Assembly: GCA_016199745.1 (NCBI GenBank) | Contig: JACQFZ010000028.1 | Span: 1 to 64,000, forward strand | Direction of reading: 5' to 3' | DNA from: Gammaproteobacteria bacterium | Lineage (GTDB): Bacteria > Pseudomonadota > Gammaproteobacteria > Acidiferrobacterales > Sulfurifustaceae | Length of the DNA stretch: 64,000 nucleotides | Shown here: piece by piece, positions 17,096 to 27,200 of the stretch | Layout: each line of letters opens with the position of its first letter | Numbering within the stretch: the first letter of the stretch is position 1 | Program-made: the position numbers and the translations under genes | Notes under the pieces: generated by a model | Told to the model about the DNA's origin: nothing | The model's input: the letters and a program-made list of their open reading frames with translations, nothing else | Database searches by the model: none

Positions 17096-17826
17096 CGAAT
17101 CTGATTTCCATTCACGTCGATGACGTGCGCAAAAAGCTCGGGCCGAACCAGGCGCTCGCCGGCCTCACGCTGCATTTCGCCGAAGGCCGAATGCACGGCT
17201 TGATCGGCCCGGAAGGCGCCGGCAAAACAACGCTTATGCGCACGCTGATCGGGCTACTCAAACCGGATGCCGGCAACATCGCCTTTACCGAAAACGGTAA
17301 TCCGGTGTCGCTCGGGCAAGTGCGCGACCGCATCGCCTACATGCCGCAACAGCAAAGCCTGTACCCGGATCTGTCGATCGGCGAGCATCTCGATTTTTTT
17401 CAAACGTTGTATCAAATTTCGCCGACCGCGTACCAAGCGCGTCGCCAAGAACTGTTGGCAATCACTCGACTCGAACCGTTTGTGGATCGCGCCGCCGGCA
17501 AACTCTCCGGCGGCATGTACAAGAAGCTCGGCTTGATGTGCGCGCTGCTGCGCTCGCCGGAAGTGATTCTGCTCGACGAACCCACCAACGGCGTCGATCC
17601 CATCAGTCGGCGCGAGTTCTGGGAATTGCTTTATCGTCTCGCCGACCAAAAGTTGCTCATCATCGTCGCCACCGCTTACATGGACGAGGCCGAACGCTGC
17701 TCGGAAGTTCACCTCATCGATGCCGGCCGGCAAATGGCCGAAGGCGAGCCACGCGAGCTGCTGCGGCGCGTCGGTGTGCGCAGCTTCGACGAGTTGTTTC
17801 TCAAACACGCGACTATCGCGTCATGA
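17092..17826 (+). CDS. ABC transporter ATPase 1 (YbhF N-half-like)
   Basis: 244 aa. Walker A GPEGAGKTTL, Q-loop MPQQQSLYPDLS, signature LSGGMYKKLGL, Walker B VILLDEPTNGVDP, and the switch region where the His is replaced (IIVATAYMDEAE). In E. coli YbhF two such domains are fused in one chain; here they are separate genes overlapping by 4 bp. Energises drug or metabolite export with the two permeases downstream. Confidence 0.92.
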   Translation: MTNLISIHVDDVRKKLGPNQALAGLTLHFAEGRMHGLIGPEGAGKTTLMRTLIGLLKPDAGNIAFTENGNPVSLGQVRDRIAYMPQQQSLYPDLSIGEHLDFFQTLYQISPTAYQARRQELLAITRLEPFVDRAAGKLSGGMYKKLGLMCALLRSPEVILLDEPTNGVDPISRREFWELLYRLADQKLLIIVATAYMDEAERCSEVHLIDAGRQMAEGEPRELLRRVGVRSFDELFLKHATIAS

Positions 17827-18749
17827 CTAGCGAACCCGCGGTCGACGTTAAAAATTTGTCGGTCAAGTTCGGTGACTTCACCGCCGTCGACAACGTCACG
17901 TTCTCGGTCAATCGCGGCGAGATATTCGGCTTTCTCGGCGCCAACGGCGCCGGCAAGACGACGACGATTCGCGTGCTGTGCGGTCTGCTACGACCGAGCG
18001 CTGGCGATGTCAGCGTCGCCGGCGTCAACTTCGACAAGGGCGAGATGGCGATCAAGAGCAAGGTCGGCTACATGTCGCAGCGCTTCACGCTGTACGACGA
18101 CCTGACGATCGAAGAAAACCTCAGCTTCATGGCCAGCCTGCGCAAACTCGAAGAGCAAACCTATCGCCAGCGCCGCGATTTCATTCTCGAATTTATTTCG
18201 CTTCAATTGCCATTGACGTCGCTAGTGAAGAACCTGCCGGGTGGCGTGAAGCAGCAGGTGTCGCTGGCGGCGTCGATTTTGCACGACCCGGAAATTGTTT
18301 TTCTAGACGAGCCCACCGCCGGCGTAACGCCGGCGGCGCGGGCGCGCTTTTGGGCGTTGATCCAAGAGTTGGCGAAGCAGCACAAAACTATTTTCGTGAC
18401 GACGCATTACATGGACGAAGCCGAGCAGTGCCAACGCATCGCCCTCATGCGCTCCGGGCGGATCATCGCGCTCGACACGCCGGCGAACCTGAAGCGGCAA
18501 GCATTTCCACAGCAACTGTACGAGCTCGAGCCGATCAAAAAAATCAGCTACGCCGATATTGCCGAGCTCAAACAACATTCCGCCATCGAGTATTTCGAAC
18601 CGTACGGATTGCGCTTCCACGTGGCATTTCGCCGTTCTACGGACGCGGAGGCACTGCAACAAACCTTGCACCGCGACTTCGAGATCCGGCCGATCGCGGC
18701 GACGCTGGAAGACGTGTTTATCAAACGCGTCGAGGAGCAAGCGACGTGA
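17823..18749 (+). CDS. ABC transporter ATPase 2 (YbhF C-half-like)
   Basis: 308 aa from ATG 17823, which overlaps the previous stop as ATGA; the frame is open further upstream but that part is out-of-phase read-through of ATPase 1. Walker A GANGAGKTTT, signature changed to LPGGVKQQVSLA, Walker B IVFLDEPTAGVTP, switch His in FVTTHYMDEAEQ. The last ~90 residues form the C-terminal extension common in ABC-2 exporters. Partner of ATPase 1; the degenerate signature suggests asymmetric ATP sites. Confidence 0.92.
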   Translation: MTSEPAVDVKNLSVKFGDFTAVDNVTFSVNRGEIFGFLGANGAGKTTTIRVLCGLLRPSAGDVSVAGVNFDKGEMAIKSKVGYMSQRFTLYDDLTIEENLSFMASLRKLEEQTYRQRRDFILEFISLQLPLTSLVKNLPGGVKQQVSLAASILHDPEIVFLDEPTAGVTPAARARFWALIQELAKQHKTIFVTTHYMDEAEQCQRIALMRSGRIIALDTPANLKRQAFPQQLYELEPIKKISYADIAELKQHSAIEYFEPYGLRFHVAFRRSTDAEALQQTLHRDFEIRPIAATLEDVFIKRVEEQAT

Positions 18750-18798
18750 ATCAAGATTTTCATAGGCGTCCAAGGACAGGGCATGAGCTTCGTTCAAA

Positions 18799-19010
18799 TA
18801 CCCCCACCCTAACTATTCCCGCCCGGTGCGCGCAACGACAGCGCGCCCGTTCAGCGGCGCGAGTGTCCACTGGACACTCGCGAAAACTCCGCTTCACCCC
18901 CCGCAACCGCGGGGGAGGGGATAAAAAGGAACGAGCGCGGGATTTTGCAATCCTGTTACTACAACTCCGTCCCTCCCCCGCTTCGCGGGGGAGGGCTAGG
19001 GTGGGTGTCA
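18799..19010. repeat. 210-bp repeat element inserted in the efflux operon
   Basis: Bounded by imperfect inverted repeats (ACCCCCACCCTAAC at the left; the right end, reverse-complemented, matches 12 of 14). Inside are a 12-bp perfect hairpin at about 18859-18883, a C-rich stem CCCCCCGC/GCGGGGGAGG near 18895-18920 and a CCCTCCCCCGC/GCGGGGGAGGG stem at 18971-18995. It fills the only gap in the operon: all other junctions overlap by 1-4 bp. Related copies lie at 47147-47345 and 57189-57230. Confidence 0.75.
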
Positions 19011-19025
19011 TAGGGAAAATCTGAA

Positions 19026-20141
19026 ATGAAATTCCTCTGGCAACGCGCCGGCGCCATCGCCAAAAAAGAAACTCGCCACGTATTGCGCGATCCGTTCACG
19101 CTCGCGTTGTCGATCGGCTTGCCGGTGTTCATGGTGTTCGTTTTCGGCTTCGCCATCGAGTTCAACGTCAAAGACATTCATCTGGCGGTGCACGACGCCG
19201 ATCGCAGCCAGGCATCGCGTCGCTTGATCGACACCTTCGGTAGCTCACACTACTTCGTTATCGACAACATCGCGTCGCCGGACTTGGCGCTGCGCAGTAT
19301 CGCCGGCGAGCGCGATCGGGCGGCGCTCATTATCCCGGCAGGCTTCGAGCAGGATCTGCTGGCCAGCCGGCGCGCACGCGCGCAGGTTTTGCTCGACGGT
19401 TCCGACAATTCCACGGTCGGCCCGATCCTGAGCTACGTCGCGTCGATTCAAACCATCGCCGGCAAACGCATCGCTAACTTCGATCCGCCAACACCGATCG
19501 ACTTCAAAACGCGCTACCTGTTTAACGCCGAGCTCAACAGCCGCTGGTTCATCATTCCCGGGCTGGCGGTGGTGGTCATGGCGATCTTGTCGGTGCTGCT
19601 GACGGCACTGACGGTCGCACGCGAATGGGAGAACGGCTCGATGGAATTATTGTTGTCGACGCCGACGCAACCGCTGGAAATCATCGTCGGCAAACTCGCG
19701 CCGTATGCGGTGCTCGGTCTTACCGCGGTCGCGTTCGTTTATCTCATTTCACGCACCGTGTTCGGCGTGCCGTTCGTTGGCAGCCATCTGGTTTTCTTGG
19801 CGGGCTGTATTCTGTTCCTGGCCACTTATCTCGCACAGGGGTTGCTGATTTCGGTCGTCACCCGCAAGCAACAGATCGCCATGCAAATTGCCATCATGTC
19901 GGGCCTGCTACCGGCGCAATTGCTCTCCGGTTTTATTTTTCCGATCGAGAGCATGCCGACTTTTTTTCAGTACTTCACGATGATCCTGCCGGCGCGCTGG
20001 TTCATGACTATCGCTCGCGAATCGTACCTCAAAGGCTCGACATTTCTCGACATGGCCGGCCCGTTCCTGGCGCTCGCGATCTTGTGCACGATCATGATCG
20101 TGCTCGCGACCAGTAAATTCAAAAAGGATCTGGAGCCATGA
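19026..20141 (+). CDS. ABC-2 type permease 1 (YbhS-like)
   Basis: 371 aa. Begins KKETRHVLRDPFTLALSIGLPVFMVFVFGFAIEF, the typical ABC-2 cytosolic helix and first membrane span, then a ~140-residue periplasmic domain, and five more spans from ~residue 170 (for example IPGLAVVVMAILSVLLTAL and AVLGLTAVAFVYLIS). The EWENGSMELLLSTPTQPLEIIVGK motif is the ABC-2 coupling region. Forms the membrane pore with the next gene. Separated from its ATPase by the 276-bp stretch that holds a repeat element. Confidence 0.92.
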   Translation: MKFLWQRAGAIAKKETRHVLRDPFTLALSIGLPVFMVFVFGFAIEFNVKDIHLAVHDADRSQASRRLIDTFGSSHYFVIDNIASPDLALRSIAGERDRAALIIPAGFEQDLLASRRARAQVLLDGSDNSTVGPILSYVASIQTIAGKRIANFDPPTPIDFKTRYLFNAELNSRWFIIPGLAVVVMAILSVLLTALTVAREWENGSMELLLSTPTQPLEIIVGKLAPYAVLGLTAVAFVYLISRTVFGVPFVGSHLVFLAGCILFLATYLAQGLLISVVTRKQQIAMQIAIMSGLLPAQLLSGFIFPIESMPTFFQYFTMILPARWFMTIARESYLKGSTFLDMAGPFLALAILCTIMIVLATSKFKKDLEP

Positions 20142-21241
20142 TGTCGACCCTACGGGGATTTTTGCGCAAAGAGTTCAAGCAAGCGTTGCGCGACCCACGC
20201 ATGCGCATCCTGCTGTTCGTGGCGCCGCTGATCCAACTGACGCTGTTCGGCTTCGCCATTTCCAACGACGTTAAGAATATACGGCTGTGGGCGCAGCCGA
20301 CCGCCGGCGACACCGTGTTGCGTGACATTTACCAGCGTAGCATCGCCAGCGGACGCTTCGTGCCGGCCAGCATCGACCGTAATACCGATCCGTTCGATTT
20401 GCTGCGCGCCGGCAAAATCGATGTGGCGCTGGTGCCGCCGCCCGGCGGTCTCACGCGCGCACTCGGGCGCGGGCGCGCCGATCTGCAAGTGTTGATCGAC
20501 GCCACCAACGTCATCCAGGCGCAATCGATCGAGGCTTACTTGCGGAGTATTTCGGCGTTGGCGCTAACCGACAACGCTCACATCGTCGCCGCCGAGACAC
20601 CGATTCAACTCGATAGCCGTGTGCTCTACAACCCGACGCTCGAAACCTCGCACTTCATGATTCCGGGCGTGATGTGCATGCTGATGTGCATGATGTCGAT
20701 CATCCTCACGAGCATGTCGATCACGCGCGAAAAGGAAACCGGCACGTTCGAGATGTTGATCTCGGCGCCGGTGACAGCGTCCGAGATCATCTTCGGTAAA
20801 ACGATTCCTTACGTCGTTCTCGGCATGAGCAATCTGCCGCTGATTCTCGGCGTCGCTGTGCTCGGCTTCGGCGTGCCGGTACGCGGTTCGCTGCTAGTGC
20901 TGACGCTGGCGGCGTTCGCTTTCGTCTGCACCGCCGTCGCCATCGGCACACTGATCTCGACCATCGCCCGCAATCAACAACAGTCCATGCTCGCCGGATT
21001 TTTGTTTTTGTTTCCGGCGATCTTGCTGTCTGGATTAATGTTCCCGCTGGAAAATATGCCGGAAGTGCTGAAGTGGGTTTCCTACCTCGACCCGCTGTCG
21101 CATTTTCTCGGGCTGCTGCGCAACATCATGCTGAAGGGCGGCGAACCGTTGTTCGTCGCGCAACACGTCGGTGTGCTGCTGTTGATGGCGGCGCTATCGG
21201 TGTTTTTTAGCTTTAAGCGATTCCACACGACGCTGCAATAA
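20138..21241 (+). CDS. ABC-2 type permease 2 (YbhR-like)
   Basis: 367 aa, paralogue of permease 1 with the same plan: FLRKEFKQALRDPRMRILLF, first span, periplasmic domain, then five spans including VMCMLMCMMSIILTSMSI and the coupling motif REKETGTFEMLISAPVTASEIIFGK. Overlaps permease 1 by 4 bp. Ends 23 bp from the convergent GGDEF-EAL gene, with no clear terminator between them. Confidence 0.92.
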   Translation: MMSTLRGFLRKEFKQALRDPRMRILLFVAPLIQLTLFGFAISNDVKNIRLWAQPTAGDTVLRDIYQRSIASGRFVPASIDRNTDPFDLLRAGKIDVALVPPPGGLTRALGRGRADLQVLIDATNVIQAQSIEAYLRSISALALTDNAHIVAAETPIQLDSRVLYNPTLETSHFMIPGVMCMLMCMMSIILTSMSITREKETGTFEMLISAPVTASEIIFGKTIPYVVLGMSNLPLILGVAVLGFGVPVRGSLLVLTLAAFAFVCTAVAIGTLISTIARNQQQSMLAGFLFLFPAILLSGLMFPLENMPEVLKWVSYLDPLSHFLGLLRNIMLKGGEPLFVAQHVGVLLLMAALSVFFSFKRFHTTLQ

Positions 21242-21264
21242 CCTAGGCACGGGCGCTGGGTCGG

Positions 21265-24240
21265 CTACGAGATCGACCGCTTGCTCGCGCGCGCGGATTG
21301 CCAAGCAGGTTCGGGGCGGGATCCATTGCTGCTTGGCAGAATCCTTTCGACCTGCGTCGCCGGTACCGGTGCACTAAAGAGATAGCCCTGGATAGCATGG
21401 CAGCCGCAGTGCTTCACGAAATCGAGATCGGTTTGTGCTTCCACGCCTTCGGCGACGATATACAAGTTCAGGCGCTGCGCCATGTCGACAATGCCGGCAT
21501 ACAGTTCGCCGGCACGCGGATCGGCAACGCTGATGAGAAACGATCGGTCGATCTTGACGACGTCGACCGGGAAATCCTTGATATAGCTCAAGCCCGAGTA
21601 GCCGATACCGAAATCATCGATGGCGATGCGAATGCCGATCTCGCGCAGCTGCTGCAGCGTGCGCTGCGCGACCGAAGGGTCGTGCATGATGGCGCTCTCG
21701 GTGATCTCCAGCTCCAATCGGTTCGGTGCCAATCCCGTCTCCAGCAATACCTCGCGTACCTGATCGACGATGTCGGCGTGCCGTAGTTGTATCGCCGACA
21801 GATTGACGGCGATGCGGCCGACGCCGAAACCAGCATCCGACCATGCCTTGGCTTGCCGACAGCTTGCGCGCAACACCCACCTGCCGAGACCATGAATGAG
21901 GCCGGTCTGCTCGGCGATGGGAATCAATTCCGCCGGCGGGATGGGACCAAGCTGCGGATGTGGCCAACGCAACAGTGCTTCCCACGAGACGATCTCGCCG
22001 GTGCGCAGATCCTGCTGCGGCTGGAAATGCAGCACGAATTGATCGTTGTCGAGCGCCTGCTGTAGCTCACCGACGATGCGCGCGCGCCGCATCGAACTCA
22101 CGTGCATTTCGTCTGAGTAGAATTCACAACGCTCGTCGCGGTGACGCTCCTGCGCGTAGTAACGCGCCGCCGCCGCGTTCTTGAGCAACATCTCCGGCGT
22201 GTCGCCGCCTTCCGGCGTCAGCGCGACGCCGATCGAAACGCCGACTTCGATCATGTGGCCGTGCATTTCGAGCGGCTGCGACAGCGCGCGGAAAATACGA
22301 TTGAGCAACGAGCGCACCTCGTCTTTGCCGGCGATGCCGCTGATAACGATACCGATCTCATCGAGCCGCAGACGCGACACCCGCCACCCGAATTTACCGG
22401 CACTAGCTGCTGCATCAATCTGGCGCAGCTCGTCTTGCAACCGATTGCCAATGACTTGCAGCAACGTATCGCCGACGCTGGCACCCAGCGTATCGCTGAC
22501 GCGGCGAAACTGGTTCGGTACGAGCGACATGACAGCGACGCTCTTATGGGTTTGCCGGTGGCCTTCGCGCAATGCGCGCTCCATCCAGTCGATAAATTCC
22601 ATACGCTGCATGATCGTCGATGCGCCGCTCGCGGAAAGCGCCTGCTCCATGGGCGCCGGCGTAATGCGTTGCGAAGCGTCCAAGACGCTGCTTAAACCGA
22701 CGCGCTCGCCGGCACGGCGCAGGCTTGGTTGCAGATCGGCCGGCGCTTCGATGGCGCTGCTCCATTGAACGACCCGGTTGCGGCCGGTCGATTTGGCCGC
22801 GTATAGCGCCTGATCGGCCTGGGTAATGAGACCGCTGCTGGTGTTGACGCCGGATTGCGCCGACGACAGGCCGACGCTGATCGTGACGGCGAGTTCGCTA
22901 CCGAAACGCAACGTCGACTTCTCTTCGATCGCGCGGCAAAGTCGTTGGCCAATGACGTCCGCCTGAAAAACATCCAAACCGGGCAACACGACGCAGAATT
23001 CTTCACCGCCGTAGCGGCAGATCGAGCCACTATCGTCGACCAGCGACTGGATATTCTCCGCCACCCAATGCAGCACCTTATCGCCGATATCATGGCCGAA
23101 GCGGTCGTTGATCAACTTGAAATAATCGATATCGATCATGAGACAGGACAGCGCCATGCCTTCGGTCTCGGTCTTACCGCACAACGGCTCGAACATGGCG
23201 AAGAAGGCGCGGCGGTTGAGACAGCCGGTGAGCGGATCGCGCGTGGCGAGTTGATAGAGCTCTTCGTTCTTATTCTTGATTTCGCGCTCGGACTCTTTGA
23301 GCAGATCGATCGTGCTGTTCAATTCCTGGTTCTTCTTCTCGAGCGCGGTAACGTCGTCGAATGTGACGATCGCGCCGCGCGGTTGGTGGCGCTCGTCCAG
23401 TATCGGCGTGCTGTTGATCACGAACACTTGGGTCTCACCTTGACCACTGGCGGCGAGCCGCAAAAACGCGCGCGCTTGCGTCTCACCGGCGGTCAGCGTC
23501 TGCGCCCACGGCAATATTTTCGGCTTCGACTTCTCGACGGCGTCGAGCCATTCGAGCTGTGCTGCCTTTATACCGATCAAGGCATCGGCGGAACGCCCGC
23601 ACTTTTGCGCGAACACGGCATTGGCGAGGACGATGAAGCCGTCGCGATCGAGAATCAGCACGCCTTCGGCCAGCGCATCGAACGCCGAGCGGATGCGCTG
23701 CGGAATCGTTCCGCGCGGGTCGAGCTCGCGTAACGCCCGTCGCAACGTCACATAGAAAATGCCGAGCCCGATCATGCCGGTGAACAACGCCAACCCCCAA
23801 ACCGAATGACGTAGCCAACCGAGCACACCTTGATATACCGGCGCAAAACTGACCTCGACCGCGCCCCAACGCTGCTCGCCGGCAAACACCGGCACCAACA
23901 CGTGCGTCAATGTCGATCGATCCGTGTCCGGCGGCGACCAGTATTTCGCATGCTCCGGCGTTTCGCTGAAGATGCTGCCGTCGGCCCGACGTATCGCTGC
24001 CGACAGCACGTCCGGATTGCGCGTCGCAAAAACATCCAACGTCTGCTTCACCAGATCAATGTCCGAACGAGTGACGGCGATCGATAGCTGCACGGCGAGC
24101 GACTCGCAACTGCGCTTGCGAATTTCGAGCGCGGCAAATCGAGCGTCGGGGACGAAGCCGGCGAGATCGGCAAACAGCACTAGGCTCACGGTGATGAGCG
24201 CCATGCTGAGCGTCAAACGAAAAGTCGGTGACAGGCGCAT
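21265..24240 (-). CDS. Membrane-bound GGDEF-EAL c-di-GMP enzyme with PAS domain
   Basis: 991 aa from ATG 24240. The frame is open to 24465, but the conserved start MRLSPTFRLTLSMALITVS overlaps the stop of the giant gene as TGATG, so translation is coupled. Order: TM (res ~10-30), periplasmic sensor (~30-150), TM (~150-170), PAS (~190-330), active GGDEF with GGEEF near residue 410, a second, degenerate GGDEF (LRLDEIG in place of the motif, ~550-690), and EAL (~720-960) with EALLRW, ITESAIMHD and DDFGIGYS intact. It can probably both make and break c-di-GMP, or sense one and do the other. Its coupling to the giant surface-protein gene suggests a LapD-like or local signalling role. Confidence 0.93.
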   Translation of the reverse strand: MRLSPTFRLTLSMALITVSLVLFADLAGFVPDARFAALEIRKRSCESLAVQLSIAVTRSDIDLVKQTLDVFATRNPDVLSAAIRRADGSIFSETPEHAKYWSPPDTDRSTLTHVLVPVFAGEQRWGAVEVSFAPVYQGVLGWLRHSVWGLALFTGMIGLGIFYVTLRRALRELDPRGTIPQRIRSAFDALAEGVLILDRDGFIVLANAVFAQKCGRSADALIGIKAAQLEWLDAVEKSKPKILPWAQTLTAGETQARAFLRLAASGQGETQVFVINSTPILDERHQPRGAIVTFDDVTALEKKNQELNSTIDLLKESEREIKNKNEELYQLATRDPLTGCLNRRAFFAMFEPLCGKTETEGMALSCLMIDIDYFKLINDRFGHDIGDKVLHWVAENIQSLVDDSGSICRYGGEEFCVVLPGLDVFQADVIGQRLCRAIEEKSTLRFGSELAVTISVGLSSAQSGVNTSSGLITQADQALYAAKSTGRNRVVQWSSAIEAPADLQPSLRRAGERVGLSSVLDASQRITPAPMEQALSASGASTIMQRMEFIDWMERALREGHRQTHKSVAVMSLVPNQFRRVSDTLGASVGDTLLQVIGNRLQDELRQIDAAASAGKFGWRVSRLRLDEIGIVISGIAGKDEVRSLLNRIFRALSQPLEMHGHMIEVGVSIGVALTPEGGDTPEMLLKNAAAARYYAQERHRDERCEFYSDEMHVSSMRRARIVGELQQALDNDQFVLHFQPQQDLRTGEIVSWEALLRWPHPQLGPIPPAELIPIAEQTGLIHGLGRWVLRASCRQAKAWSDAGFGVGRIAVNLSAIQLRHADIVDQVREVLLETGLAPNRLELEITESAIMHDPSVAQRTLQQLREIGIRIAIDDFGIGYSGLSYIKDFPVDVVKIDRSFLISVADPRAGELYAGIVDMAQRLNLYIVAEGVEAQTDLDFVKHCGCHAIQGYLFSAPVPATQVERILPSSNGSRPEPAWQSARASKRSIS

Positions 24241-27200
24241 CAGCCGATCTCGTCGGTATCGGTGGCTGCGCCCGGGCGCACCGGAAACAATTTGCGTAAC
24301 GCGCGCTCGCGGTGATCGTGCATGACGGCGAGATGCTCCTTGGTCGCTTCCTCGCGTTCGTTTTTGCGACGCCGACGGGCGAGGATCGGCAATGGATCGA
24401 AACGGTTCCACAGCGGTGTCGTCGCGATCAGGCTCGCGGCCAGGGCGCCGCCGCGCAGGATCCAAGAAATAAAGCCGACGGTGAGAATGGCGCCGCTGAA
24501 TGTCGTGGCGCTCGTAAACAGCGGCGTTGAACCTTCGCGCAACTGTGTGCGCATATCGTCGAGCGCGCGACCGAGGGCGTTGAACGAATGCACGTTGCCG
24601 GGAGCTGGTATCGACGAAGCCGTCACCGGACCCCTTGACGAAACGGATGCGGTGAACGACGCGCTCGCGTTTACGTCAGGCACCATCGACGCCGTTCGCT
24701 GGGTGGCGGCGAGACTCGGGTTTGAGGTCGGTTTCGCGCTAGGCAGTGGCCGCCATGTGCTGACATAGGGAACATCGGTCGTTACACCGCCGTCGACTCC
24801 CATCACCGGTGGCGTTGATGGCGCCGGCGAACTTATCGGCGCCGGCGGTACCGGCGCTCCGCCGTTTACCGGCGGCGCTGGTGACGTGACCGGATCCGGC
24901 GGGATGACGAGCGTCACTGTGATCGCGAAGCTCGATCCGACCATAGCGCCGCTGCCGTCGGCGACGATGAAACCAAAAACGTCAGTCGCCGCGGTCGTAT
25001 TGTTGTGGCGATAGCTCACTCGATTGGCGTTGAGATCCGCTTGCGTAAACGTGTCATTGAGGCCTAAAGCAACACCGTCGAGCTGCAACACACCCGCTGT
25101 CGGCAACGCCGTCAGCGTGTAAACCAATTGCACGTCGCTGTTATCAACGTCGGTGGTCGCGAGCTGCAGCGGTGTTACCGTCGCGTTCGCACCTTGGAGC
25201 AGCGTCAGCCCGGTATTCGTCGCCAGCACCGGCGCATCGTTCACCGGTGTCACGTCGATCGTCAGCCGGTTCGGGCTGGCGGCGAAGCACGCGCTTTGAT
25301 CGCACACCGAGAACCTAATGCTCGCATAGGCAACACCGTTCGCATTTGCCGCCGACGTGTAGACGAAATTACCGGCGACCAGGTCGGCCGCGGTGACGAT
25401 TTGTCCGGCGCTGACCGCCGCGCCGGCGAGTGTCAGCGTACCGTTCACCGGCAACATATCGATGCGCACCGCGCTCAAGCTGTCGCCGACGTCGGCATCA
25501 TTGAAACCGAAGTCAGTAACGTCGAACACATACGCGACGTCTTCAGCGGTTGTGATAGTGGCGTCGCTGCCGGTAGGTGCGGTGTTGGCAGTCGCGACAC
25601 TGACGCTGATCGCTTGCATGTCGGTACCGCCGTTACCGTCGGCGACTTGCACGGTGACGTCGTAGATATTGTCGGCACCAACATCGGTGGGTGTACCGAA
25701 GATCGGCGCGACGACGAAAACCAACGCGCCGGTCGTACTGTCGATCGCAAAGTGCGCGGCATCGGCGCCACCGACGATCGAATAGGTCAGCGTCGGCGCT
25801 GGCACGTCGACGTCGGTGGCGGTAACGGTGGTGACGGCGGTGGTGCCCTCGGCCACCGAAATTGCTGCCGTCGCGGCGGCGCCGTTCGAGGTGATCACCG
25901 GCGTATCGTTGACCGCGGTGATCACGATTGACGCCGTTTCGGTCGTGCTCGAGAACGAGGAGCTACCGCCGTTGACCGAGGTATTGGCGAGCGCGCCGTT
26001 GGCGCCGGTCGTCCGGTCCCAGGCGCGGAACGTGAGCACGTCGGAAACGGTGCCGTTGAAATCGGCGGCCGGTCGGAAATAGAGGCGGGTGTTGGCATCG
26101 GCGGCGAGCAGCCGCGCGTTGGTGTTGCTGACCGCGCCTAAGTTCAACCAATTCGCGCCGCCGTCAGTCGTGTACCACCAGTCGGTTGTGAACCCGGTAA
26201 AGCCATAGGTGGTATCGGCGCCGGTGACGGCGATGCCGAGCAAAGCGCCGGCGTCGGGATCGCTGATGTTGTCGATTTGGCCGCTCGGGCTGGCGAAATC
26301 AACCAGACTCGAGACCAAGGTGCCGACAGCGCCGACCGGGGCCGGCGAATCTTCGTTCTCGGTGCTGAGCACCGGCGAGTTCGCGTAGGCGTAGCGCTGC
26401 ATGAACACGCCATCGTTATCGCCGCTGCCGTTGCCATTCCACACCACCACCATATGACCGATGTCATCGACGGCGATGCGGGCGTTTTGTTGATTGCCGG
26501 AGGTCGTCGAGCTAACGCGCGTCTCACCGCTGATCGCGTTGCCACTGGCGTCGTACTCGTGCAGGTACACACCGTAACCGCTGCCGTCTTGGTTGATGCT
26601 TTGCCAAGCGATAACGAAGCCGCCGGAGGAACGCATCGTCACCGTCGGATATTGCTGCCAATCGGCGGTCGTTACATTAACCAGGAACTCGCTGCCCTGG
26701 GCGGCACCGGCTGAGTTGTAGCATTGGGCGCAGATGCCCCAACCATCGCCGTCATTGTTTCGGCTGTGCCACGTCACCACGAAGTTGCCGGTGGCGTCCA
26801 TCGCCACCGCCGCGTCCATCTGATCGTTGGCGGTGGTGGTATTGACGCGGAACTCGCCGCCTTGGGCGACACCGGCAGCGTTATAGCGCTGTGCATAGAC
26901 GCCCCAACCGCTGCCGTCATTGCTTTGCCAGACAACGACAAAATTGCCGACGCTGTCCATCGCCACCACCGGAACGGATTGCCCATTGATCGTGGTATTG
27001 ACGCGGAACTCGCCGCCTTGGGCGACACCGGCAGCGTTATAGCGCTGTGCGTAGACGTTGTAACGCAGACCGAGATCCAGATTGGTCCAGGCGATGACAA
27101 AGTTGCCGCTGGCATCGATCGCGATCGAAGGAGTGCTCTGATCTCCTACCGTCGTGGTATTGACGCGGAATTCCCCGCCTTGCGCCACGCCGGCGGCGTT

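Noticed and set aside
17538-17822. A 403-aa version of ABC ATPase 2 starting at 17538
   Set aside because: The first 95 residues are an Arg/Ser-rich shadow of ATPase 1; the ATGA overlap at 17823 is the natural start.
24240-24465. A longer start (24465) for the GGDEF-EAL protein
   Set aside because: The added 75 residues are Arg-rich out-of-frame read-through of the giant gene, and the TGATG start at 24240 begins with a proper membrane-span sequence.
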